This document shows, in pieces, positions 8,180 to 15,453 of a stretch of 40,038 nucleotides of DNA. The position numbers and the translations under genes were made by a program. The notes under the pieces were generated by a model that saw nothing but the letters and a program-made list of their open reading frames with translations, was not told where the DNA came from and did not search any database. Position 1 is the first letter of the stretch, and every line of letters begins with the position of its first letter. The stretch comes from Roseovarius sp. (GTDB lineage: Bacteria > Pseudomonadota > Alphaproteobacteria > Rhodobacterales > Rhodobacteraceae): positions 1 through 40,038 of the forward strand of contig JADQCC010000022.1 of assembly GCA_016278295.1 (NCBI GenBank), read 5' to 3'.

Positions 8180-10648
8180 ATGAGCCTGCAATTCATCTCC
8201 CACCTGCTGCTCGGCGATCCCCTGCTGGATCAAGACCTGCGCGACCTCGGCCTCGCGCAGCTCGATGGCGGCCTGCATCTCGTGGCCGGAACCGGCCCCG
8301 CCGGCGGGCTGATCTCCTGGCGTCTTGGCGAGGGCACGACCGCCACGCTGGTGGACACCACGCATTTCTCCGGCTCCGCCAGCACCGGCAAAACCGGCCT
8401 GGCGACGCCGGTGGGCGCGCCGGGCCAGCAGTCGCTCGCCTTCGGCGCCGCGCCCGATGGCAGCGGCGCGGCGCTCCTCGCCCATCGGATCAACGCCGAC
8501 GGCAGCTTCGGGGAAATGCTGTCCCTGGCCGCGCTGCCCCCGGGTGGCGGCACTGTCTCGGCAATGGTCTCGGCCCCGGTGGACGGGGTCGAGACGCTCT
8601 TCGTCGCCGATAGCGGCGCGGGCCGGATCCTCGTCTACCGCCCCGGCGCGCCGACCCCGGCCGCCACGTCGCAGGGGCCCGGCGACATGCCCGCCTTCGA
8701 CGGCCCCGCGCTGCTGGCAATCGCCGGAGAGGGGAACAGCCAGCGCCTTCTCGCGCTCGACCAGACCACCGGCGTGCTGTACGCCTTCGGCGTCGATGCC
8801 ACCACCGGCACGCTCGGCCCGGGTGGCCGGGTCGATGGCACGCACGGCCTGTCGGTGGCCGATCCCACCACGCTCAACGTGATCACGGCGCATGGGGCCA
8901 CATGGGCGGTGATCGGTTCGGCGGGCACCGATTCACTCAGCGTCGTGCGCGTCGGCAACGACGGCAGCCTGACGGTGAGCGACCACCTGCTCGACACGCT
9001 CGGCACCCGGTTCGGCGGGGTCCACGCGCTCGGCATCGCGCAGACGGGCGATCACGTCTTCATCGTCGCGGGCGGGGCCGATGACGGGCTCAGCCTGTTT
9101 CGCCTGCTGCCCGACGGGCGGCTCCTGCATGTCGAGACGCTGCCGCACAACATCGGCCTCGGGCTGGAAAACGTCGAGGATATCGGCGCGGCGATACTCG
9201 GCAAACAGCTACAGGTCTTCGTGGCCGGCGATTCGCGGGGCGGTGTCAGCCAGTTCTCGCAGGATATCTCGGGCCTCGGGGTCGTCATGACCAACACGGG
9301 CGACACCGCGACCCTTGTCGCGGGCACCGCGGGCGACGACCTGCTTGCCTCGCAGGGCGCCGGTGCCGATACGCTCGACGGCGGCGCAGGCGACGACATC
9401 CTCGTGGCCGGGCCGGGCGACACCGTCCTGCGCGGCGGCGCGGGCGCGGATACCTTCGTCGTCTCCGCCGAATCGGGCGGCGTGACGATCACCGATTTCT
9501 CCCTCGGCACCGACCGGCTCGACCTGTCGGATCTGCCGATGCTGCGCGCTCCCGCACAGCTCGGGGTCGAGGCCGGGCCCGGCACCGCGCGCATCACCTT
9601 CCGCGACACGGTGATCGAGCTGTCGAGCCCCACATCGGCCGTGCCCGACGCCGCCGCCCTGTTCGGCCCGGTGTTCGACTGGCCCGACCGGCTGCCGATC
9701 ATCGCCACGGATACGCCCCCCCCGGCTGTCGACCCCACAGAGCCCGACGCGCTCGTCGGCACCTCGGGCCCCGACACGCTGACCGGGGGCGCAGGCGACG
9801 GCACGCTCCGGGGCAAGGCAGGCAACGACACCCTCACCGGCAACGCGGGCGATGACCTGCTTGACGGGGGATCAGGGGTGGATACGGCGCTCTATTCCGG
9901 GGACCAGTCGAGCTACACGCTGACGCTGAGCCCGACCGCGACCACGCTCACCGACCGGCGCGCGGATGGCAACGGCACCGACACGCTCATCGACATGGAG
10001 CTGCTGGATTTTGATACCGAGATCCCGGCGATGGGGGGCAATCCCATGAACCTGGATCGGTTTGGCGGGCCGGTGGCGCTGAACGATGAGCAGTTCGCGG
10101 ACCTGATCGAGCTCTACATCGCGTATTTCAACCGGGCCCCGGATGCGACGGGCCTGTATTTCTGGGCGACGGCGTTCAGTAATGGATTGACCCTGGAACA
10201 GATCGCCGCCCGGTTTGATACCGCTGACGAGACCCGGGCGCTGTACCCGGACACGTCGTCCAACGCTGAATTTGTCGAGGCCGTCTACAACAACGTTCTC
10301 GGACGCGACCCCGATCAAGACGGCTTCGACTTCTGGCTGGGCCATTTGAATTCGGGGACAATCCCGCGGGACGTCTTTATTTCGAAACTTCTCAACGGGG
10401 CGCAGGGGACGGATATCGACTATATCGAGAACAAGGTCGATATCGGCATCTACTTCACCGTCATAAAGGGCATGTCGGACCCGCAGAATGGCCTCGAAGT
10501 GATGGAATTGTTCAATGGATCGCAGCAGAGCATCGAAGACGCCGTCGCGGCCACGGATCAATTTCATGCCGACGCGCTCGACCCCAGCGGCGGCGAATTC
10601 CTGATGCCGCTCATCGGCGTGCTGGACGATCCGTTCTCGGTGGCCTGA
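8180..10648 (+). CDS. Secreted RTX-repeat protein with C-terminal DUF4214 domain
   Basis: This 822-residue protein lacks a Sec signal, as expected for a type I secretion substrate. Residues 1-390 form a repetitive beta region resembling a beta-propeller (repeats of VxxxGSxGxDSLxVxxV type). Two blocks of calcium-binding RTX nonapeptides follow (GAGADTLDGGAGDD and GNDTLTGNAGDDLLDGG), and then a DUF4214 domain near 630-790 (YFNRAPDATGLYFWA, YNNVLGRDPDQDGFDFW). I chose the ATG at 8180 because the protein then opens with a conserved-looking MSLQFISHLLLGD; an in-frame ATG at 8096 is the alternative and neither has a strong ribosome site. Next to polysaccharide export genes it may be a surface or biofilm-matrix protein. 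No type I transporter is in the window. Confidence 0.85.
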   Translation: MSLQFISHLLLGDPLLDQDLRDLGLAQLDGGLHLVAGTGPAGGLISWRLGEGTTATLVDTTHFSGSASTGKTGLATPVGAPGQQSLAFGAAPDGSGAALLAHRINADGSFGEMLSLAALPPGGGTVSAMVSAPVDGVETLFVADSGAGRILVYRPGAPTPAATSQGPGDMPAFDGPALLAIAGEGNSQRLLALDQTTGVLYAFGVDATTGTLGPGGRVDGTHGLSVADPTTLNVITAHGATWAVIGSAGTDSLSVVRVGNDGSLTVSDHLLDTLGTRFGGVHALGIAQTGDHVFIVAGGADDGLSLFRLLPDGRLLHVETLPHNIGLGLENVEDIGAAILGKQLQVFVAGDSRGGVSQFSQDISGLGVVMTNTGDTATLVAGTAGDDLLASQGAGADTLDGGAGDDILVAGPGDTVLRGGAGADTFVVSAESGGVTITDFSLGTDRLDLSDLPMLRAPAQLGVEAGPGTARITFRDTVIELSSPTSAVPDAAALFGPVFDWPDRLPIIATDTPPPAVDPTEPDALVGTSGPDTLTGGAGDGTLRGKAGNDTLTGNAGDDLLDGGSGVDTALYSGDQSSYTLTLSPTATTLTDRRADGNGTDTLIDMELLDFDTEIPAMGGNPMNLDRFGGPVALNDEQFADLIELYIAYFNRAPDATGLYFWATAFSNGLTLEQIAARFDTADETRALYPDTSSNAEFVEAVYNNVLGRDPDQDGFDFWLGHLNSGTIPRDVFISKLLNGAQGTDIDYIENKVDIGIYFTVIKGMSDPQNGLEVMELFNGSQQSIEDAVAATDQFHADALDPSGGEFLMPLIGVLDDPFSVA

Positions 10649-10775
10649 CGACCTCCCCCAATCCACGAGAGTGCTCCGGCACGACGCCTTCCGCGGATGC
10701 CGCCACCGCGTACCGCTCCCTGCTGCGCCCTCTTGCCGATTGACGCGCCGGGCCAGCCTGCTACCAGTGCCTGTC

Positions 10776-11708
10776 ATGCTCGGCGTGTTCCTCCAGACCC
10801 TGCCCTTCTTTCTTCTCATCGGCCTCGGTTACGGGGCCGGGCGCAGCGGCTTCTTCTCGCCCGCGGGCACCGCCTGGCTCACCAAGTTCGTGTTCAACTT
10901 CGCGCTCTCGGCGATGCTGTTCCGCTTCTCGGCCAACCTGTCGCTCGCCGAGGTGCTCGACTGGCGGCTGGTCGCGGCCTATCTCTCGGCCAGCCTCGTC
11001 GTCTACCTGCTGGCGACGCTGGTGGCGATGCTGCGCCGCCAGCGGGTCGAGACGGCGGCGATAGAGGCACAGTGCGCGGTGATCGGCAATGTCGGCTTTC
11101 TCGGGGTGCCGATGCTCTCCATGCTGATGGGCGAGGCGGCCATCGGCCCGGTGATGCTGGTGCTGGCGGTCGACCTCATGGTGTTCGGCTCGCTGGTGGT
11201 GATCCTCATCACCGGCGCACGCGACGGGCGCATGTCGCCCGCGATCCTGCGCAGCATCGGCGGCGGCCTCATCCGCAACCCGATGATCGTCTCCATCGCC
11301 GCGGGTTTCGCATGGTCGGCGCTCGACCTGCCGATCCCCGACACGCTGAATGCCTTCCTCGCGCTCTTGGGCGGGGCGGCCACGCCCGGCGCGCTGTTCG
11401 CCATCGGCGCGTCGCTGGCGGCAAAAGCCGCCGAGCGGCCCCACGTGGCGGGCTGGCTCTCGTTTTGCAAGCTGGTGCTCCACCCGGCGGCGGTGACGGT
11501 CTCGCTCTTGTGGGTGTTCGACATGCCGGGCTTTCCGGCGGCGGTGGTGATCGCGGCGGCGGCCTTGCCGGTGGCGGGAAACGTGTTCATCATCGCGCAA
11601 AGCTACGGGGTCGCGCCGCGCCGCGTGTCCTCGGCGATCTTCATCTCCACCGCCGCCGCTGTGGTCAGCGTCTCTGCGGTGATCGGCTGGACCGGCATAC
11701 TCTACTGA
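10776..11708 (+). CDS. AEC-family (auxin efflux carrier) permease
   Basis: The 310-residue product is highly hydrophobic with about ten membrane segments in two five-helix halves, the length and layout of AEC transporters. Characteristic stretches are FFLLIGLGYGAGRSGFF at the start, CAVIGNVGFLGVPM in the first half, and GGAATPGALFAIGASLA in the second, the last matching the family's conserved Gly/Pro-rich helix. Family members export or take up small organic anions such as malonate or malate; the substrate here cannot be told. The frame is open further upstream to 10671, but the ATG at 10776 gives the normal family N-terminus. It stands 26 bases before the S-formylglutathione hydrolase and may share its transcript. 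Confidence 0.87.
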   Translation: MLGVFLQTLPFFLLIGLGYGAGRSGFFSPAGTAWLTKFVFNFALSAMLFRFSANLSLAEVLDWRLVAAYLSASLVVYLLATLVAMLRRQRVETAAIEAQCAVIGNVGFLGVPMLSMLMGEAAIGPVMLVLAVDLMVFGSLVVILITGARDGRMSPAILRSIGGGLIRNPMIVSIAAGFAWSALDLPIPDTLNAFLALLGGAATPGALFAIGASLAAKAAERPHVAGWLSFCKLVLHPAAVTVSLLWVFDMPGFPAAVVIAAAALPVAGNVFIIAQSYGVAPRRVSSAIFISTAAAVVSVSAVIGWTGILY

Positions 11709-11734
11709 CACGAAGACGACGAAAGGACAGGACC

Positions 11735-12571
11735 ATGATGCACACGGTTTCCGAAAACGCCTGCTTCGGCGGCAGGCAGGGCGTCTACACCCACGCGTCC
11801 GAGGTTTGCGGCTGCGACATGACCTTCGGGCTCTTCCTGCCCGAGGACGCGCAGAGCGGCCCGGTGCCGGTGCTGTGGTATCTCTCGGGGCTGACCTGCA
11901 CCCACGAGAACGCGATGGTCAAGGCCGGCGCACAAGGCTGGGCCGCCGAGCAGGGCGTCGCGCTCGTGTTTCCCGACACCTCGCCGCGCGGCGAGGGCGT
12001 GGCCGATGACGCGGCCTTCGATCTCGGTCAGGGGGCGGGCTTCTACGTCAACGCCACCGAAGCGCCCTGGGCACCGCATTTCCGCATGTGGGACTACGTC
12101 GCCACCGAACTGCCCGCGCTCCTCGGGGCCGAGTTTCCGCTCGACATGGATCGCCAGGCGATCACCGGGCACTCGATGGGCGGGCACGGCGCGCTGACGC
12201 TTGCGATGTCGCTTCCGGGGCGGTTCCGCTCGGTCTCGGCCTTCTCGCCCATCTGCAACCCCACCGGCGGCGACTGGGGCCGCAAGCAGTTCGCCGCCTA
12301 TCTCGGCCCGGACGAGAGCACCTGGGCCGCCCATGACGCAAGCCTGCTGATGGCCGATCGCGGCTTCGACGGGCCGATGCTCGTCGATACCGGCACCGCC
12401 GATCAATTCCTCGACCTGCTGCGCCCCGAAACCCTCGCCACCGCCGCCATTGGCCGCCGCCAGCAGGGCAGCTTTCGGATGCAGCCGGGATACGACCACA
12501 GCTACTTCTTCATCGCGACGTTCATGGAAGAGCATGTCGGCTTTCACGCCGAGGCCCTCTGGCGCGACTAA
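11735..12571 (+). CDS. fghA: S-formylglutathione hydrolase
   Basis: This 278-residue alpha/beta-hydrolase splits S-formylglutathione to formate and glutathione, the second step of glutathione-dependent formaldehyde oxidation in the cytoplasm. Visible motifs are the esterase D family's WYLSGLTCTHEN, the nucleophile elbow GHSMGGHGA (Ser147), the Asp region DTGTADQFL and the C-terminal His in GYDHSYFF. A ribosome site GAAAGGA lies about nine bases before the ATG at 11735; a second ATG follows at once at 11738. Its usual partner, class III alcohol dehydrogenase, is not beside it here. The AEC permease gene precedes it closely. Confidence 0.94.
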   Translation: MMHTVSENACFGGRQGVYTHASEVCGCDMTFGLFLPEDAQSGPVPVLWYLSGLTCTHENAMVKAGAQGWAAEQGVALVFPDTSPRGEGVADDAAFDLGQGAGFYVNATEAPWAPHFRMWDYVATELPALLGAEFPLDMDRQAITGHSMGGHGALTLAMSLPGRFRSVSAFSPICNPTGGDWGRKQFAAYLGPDESTWAAHDASLLMADRGFDGPMLVDTGTADQFLDLLRPETLATAAIGRRQQGSFRMQPGYDHSYFFIATFMEEHVGFHAEALWRD

Positions 12572-12595
12572 CAGCGCCTAAACCGACCGCGCGCC

Positions 12596-12641
12596 GTTCG
12601 GGGGCGAACCGTGCGGTTCGCGCCCCGAACCTGCAGGTTCG
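12596..12641. repeat. Strong hairpin overlapping a pair of CGAACC-N4-GGTTCG palindromes
   Basis: Bases 12596-12630 form a 16-base-pair stem with one bulged C and a GTGC loop. Within and beyond it are two palindromes of the same form, CGAACC-GTGC-GGTTCG (12605-12620) and CGAACC-TGCA-GGTTCG (12626-12641), whose centres are exactly 21 bases apart. The hairpin starts 24 bases after the fghA stop and could end that transcript, though no T-run follows. The matched spacing of the two palindromes also suits a pair of regulator dimers on one DNA face, about 160-190 bases upstream of norC. Both readings are inference; the symmetry is seen directly. Confidence 0.6.
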
Positions 12642-12722
12642 TCCCTGATCCATCTGCCACCAGCGTGCGCATTCGCCGGGTCCGGCGCCGGTGCGCCAGC
12701 GCCACACGTTCGCGCGCCGCCG

Positions 12723-12736
12723 TTGACAATTGTCAA
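12723..12736. promoter_or_regulatory. FNR/Dnr-type box ahead of norC
   Basis: TTGAC-AATT-GTCAA is a perfect 14-base palindrome matching the FNR/NNR/Dnr operator pattern. Its centre is 70.5 bases upstream of the norC ATG. If it sits at the usual -41.5, transcription would begin near 12771. The bases following it resemble those following the nirS box. The Dnr-type regulator encoded at 18777 is the likely protein. Confidence 0.85.
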
Positions 12737-12799
12737 GGAGCACGCCGCGCGCCCGGCGCACTGTCCCGCCACAAGCATCAACGCGCAAAGGAGATCATC

Positions 12800-13252
12800 A
12801 TGCGCGAAGTCATGACCAAGAGCATGGCCCGAAACATATTTTACGGGGGGTCACTGTTCTTCATCATCATCTTCGTGGGTTTGTTCATACAGTCGCAGGG
12901 CTACATCGTCTCGACCTCGAGCAATTCCGAAAAGCTGACCGACAGTGTCGCCCTGGGCAAGAAAGTCTGGGAGGACAAGACCTGCATCAACTGCCATTCG
13001 ATCATGGGCGAGGGCGCATATTTTGCGCCAGAACTGGCAAATGTCACTACCCGTTGGGGCGTGGCCGACGACCCGGACGGGGCCTACGAGATGCTCGACG
13101 GCTGGATCAAGTCGCAGCCCTCGGGAATCGAGGGGCGTCGGCAAATGCCCTATTTCGAGCTGACCGAAGAGGAAACCCGCGGGCTTGCCGATTTCCTGCT
13201 CTGGGTAGACGAGATCGATGCGCAGGGCTGGCCGCCCAATGACGCGGGCTGA
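12800..13252 (+). CDS. norC: Nitric oxide reductase cytochrome c subunit
   Basis: NorC takes electrons from periplasmic cytochromes or cupredoxins and passes them to NorB for reduction of 2 NO to N2O. The 150-residue protein has one N-terminal membrane anchor (about residues 12-32), a single heme c site CINCH (Cys62, Cys65, His66) and a candidate axial Met in RRQMPYF near 117. The ATG at 12800 is preceded by AAAGGAG at a good distance; the frame runs open farther upstream without meaning. It heads the nor operon, 15 bases before norB, with a Dnr-type box 70 bases upstream. Confidence 0.97.
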   Translation: MREVMTKSMARNIFYGGSLFFIIIFVGLFIQSQGYIVSTSSNSEKLTDSVALGKKVWEDKTCINCHSIMGEGAYFAPELANVTTRWGVADDPDGAYEMLDGWIKSQPSGIEGRRQMPYFELTEEETRGLADFLLWVDEIDAQGWPPNDAG

Positions 13253-13267
13253 GAAAGGACCGAACCA

Positions 13268-14632
13268 ATGAAATACGAAACGCAGAAAATCGCGCTGGCC
13301 TACTTCTCGGTGGCGCTGGCGTTGTTCGTCATCCAGATCATCGGCGGGCTGCTGCTGGGCTGGGTCTATGTCAGCCCCAATTTCCTCAGCGAACTGGTGC
13401 CCTTCAACACGCTTCGGATGCTGCATACCAATTCTCTCATCGTCTGGCTTTTGCTGGGCTTTTTCGGCGCCGCCTATTTCATGATCCCCGAAGAGGCCGA
13501 GCGCGAGATCCATTCGACAAAACTCGCCTATATCCAGCTTGCCATTCTTGTCATCGGTACCCTCGGCGTGGTGGTGACCTACCTCTTCAACCTGTTCGAG
13601 GGGCATTGGCTCCTCGGCAAGGAAGGGCGCGAATTCATCGAACAGCCCAAATGGGTCAAGGCCGGGATCGTCATCGCGGCGCTGATCTTTCTCTACAACG
13701 TATCGATGACGGTGCTGAAGGGGCGCAAGACGGCGATCACCAATATCCTGCTTCTCGGCCTCTGGGGGCTGGCGTTGCTGTTCCTGTTCTCCTTCTACAA
13801 CCCCGAGAACCTCGCCATTGACAAGCAATACTGGTGGAACATTGTCCATCTCTGGGTCGAGGGCGTGTGGGAATTGATCATGGCGTCGATCCTGGCGTAC
13901 CTCATGCTCAAGCTCACCGGGGTCGACCGCGAGGTGGTGGACAAATGGCTCTACGTCATCGTCGCGGCGGCACTCTTCTCGGGCATCCTCGGGACCGGGC
14001 ACCACTATTACTGGATTGGCATGCCGGGCTACTGGCAGTGGATCGGCTCGATCTTCTCATCGCTGGAGGTGGTCCCGTTCTTCGGCATGATGGCCTTCGC
14101 CTTCATCATGGTCTGGAAGGGACGGCGCGACCACCCCAACAAGGCGGCGCTCCTGTGGTCGCTGGGCTGCGCCACGCTCGCCTTCTTCGGCGCGGGGGTC
14201 TGGGGCTTCCTGCACACGCTGCACGGGGTCAACTACTACACCCACGGCACGCAGATCACCGCGGCGCATGGGCACCTTGCATTCTATGGTGCCTATGTCT
14301 GCCTCAACATCGCGATCTTTACCTACGCGTTGCCGATCCTGCGGGGCCGCGACCCCTATAATCAGGTGATGAACATGGCCGCCTTCTGGCTGATGTCGGC
14401 GGGCATGGTGTTCATGACCGTGGTGCTGACCTTCGCCGGCGCAATCCAGACCCAGCTTCAGCGGGTCATGGGCCAGTATTACATGGAGGTGCAGGACCAG
14501 CTTGCGCTGTTCTACTGGATGCGCTTCGGCGCGGGCGTTGTGGTGTTCCTCGGGTTGCTTCTGCTGGTCTATTCTCTGGCCTTCCCACGGCGCGAGGTGA
14601 TCTCGCGCAAACCCTCGGTAGCCGCGGAGTGA
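13268..14632 (+). CDS. norB: Nitric oxide reductase catalytic subunit, cytochrome b
   Basis: NorB is the membrane-embedded heme b/heme b3-FeB subunit of cNOR that joins two NO molecules into N2O. The 454-residue chain has about twelve membrane helices and the ligand motifs of the family: RMLHTN (His53, low-spin heme), HLWVEGVWE (FeB His and the conserved Glu), GTGHHYYW (two further FeB His) and HGHLAFYGAYV (heme b3 and heme b His). Its length fits short-chain cNOR rather than the quinol-fed qNOR. The stop overlaps the region of the norQ start. Confidence 0.98.
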   Translation: MKYETQKIALAYFSVALALFVIQIIGGLLLGWVYVSPNFLSELVPFNTLRMLHTNSLIVWLLLGFFGAAYFMIPEEAEREIHSTKLAYIQLAILVIGTLGVVVTYLFNLFEGHWLLGKEGREFIEQPKWVKAGIVIAALIFLYNVSMTVLKGRKTAITNILLLGLWGLALLFLFSFYNPENLAIDKQYWWNIVHLWVEGVWELIMASILAYLMLKLTGVDREVVDKWLYVIVAAALFSGILGTGHHYYWIGMPGYWQWIGSIFSSLEVVPFFGMMAFAFIMVWKGRRDHPNKAALLWSLGCATLAFFGAGVWGFLHTLHGVNYYTHGTQITAAHGHLAFYGAYVCLNIAIFTYALPILRGRDPYNQVMNMAAFWLMSAGMVFMTVVLTFAGAIQTQLQRVMGQYYMEVQDQLALFYWMRFGAGVVVFLGLLLLVYSLAFPRREVISRKPSVAAE

Positions 14633-14637
14633 GCGTC

Positions 14638-15450
14638 ATGGACGGAGATATGACCCTGCAAAAGGGGGGGGCGACAGACGCCCCCTTCTACCTTGCACAA
14701 GGCGATGAATGCGCCCTGTTCGAGGTCGCCGGCGCGAATGACTTGCCGGTCCTGCTCAAGGGCCCCACCGGCTGCGGCAAGACCCGGTTCGTGACGCATA
14801 TGGCGGCGCGTCTCGGACGCCCGCTCTATACCGTCGCCTGCCACGATGACCTCTCGGCGGCAGACCTGATCGGGCGCTACCTGCTCAAGGGGGGCGAGAC
14901 GGTCTGGGTCGATGGCCCGCTCACCCGCGCGGTGCGCGAGGGTGCGATCTGTTATCTCGACGAGGTGGTCGAGGCCCGCAAGGACGTGACCGTGGTGCTG
15001 CACCCGCTCACCGATGACCGCCGCATCCTGCCCATCGACCGCACCGGCGAAGAGATCGAGGCAGCGCCGGGCTTCATGCTCGTGGCGTCCTACAACCCAG
15101 GATACCAGAACATCCTGAAAACGCTCAAGCCCTCCACCCGGCAGCGTTTCGTCGCGATGGAGTTCGACTTTCCCGCCCCCGATCTGGAAACCCGGATCGT
15201 CAGCCGCGAATCCGGTCTGCCGGAGGATCGCGCCCGCGCCCTCGTGCGCCTTGCGGGCAAGCTGCGGGCGCTCAAGGGCCAGGACATTGAGGAAGGTGTC
15301 TCGACCCGCCTCGTCATCTACGCCGCGACCCTCATCAATCAGGGAATGCCCATCGAGCGTGCCATAGAGGCGGCGATGATCCAGCCCCTGACCGATGACG
15401 CGGATATCAAACGCGGGCTCCTCGATCTCGTCACGGCCGTCTTTGGGTGA
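14638..15450 (+). CDS. norQ: NO reductase activation AAA+ ATPase
   Basis: NorQ is a MoxR-class AAA+ ATPase that works with NorD to mature NO reductase, thought to insert the non-heme iron. The 270-residue protein has Walker A (GPTGCGKTR), Walker B (ICYLDEVVEA), sensor 1 (ASYNPGY) and a C-terminal lid with STRLVIYAATL, all typical of NorQ/CbbQ. Three in-frame starts are possible (GTG 14629, ATG 14638, ATG 14650); I prefer 14638 because GGAG lies eight bases ahead. It follows norB almost without gap and ends three bases before norD. Confidence 0.96.
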   Translation: MDGDMTLQKGGATDAPFYLAQGDECALFEVAGANDLPVLLKGPTGCGKTRFVTHMAARLGRPLYTVACHDDLSAADLIGRYLLKGGETVWVDGPLTRAVREGAICYLDEVVEARKDVTVVLHPLTDDRRILPIDRTGEEIEAAPGFMLVASYNPGYQNILKTLKPSTRQRFVAMEFDFPAPDLETRIVSRESGLPEDRARALVRLAGKLRALKGQDIEEGVSTRLVIYAATLINQGMPIERAIEAAMIQPLTDDADIKRGLLDLVTAVFG

Positions 15451-15453
15451 GGC

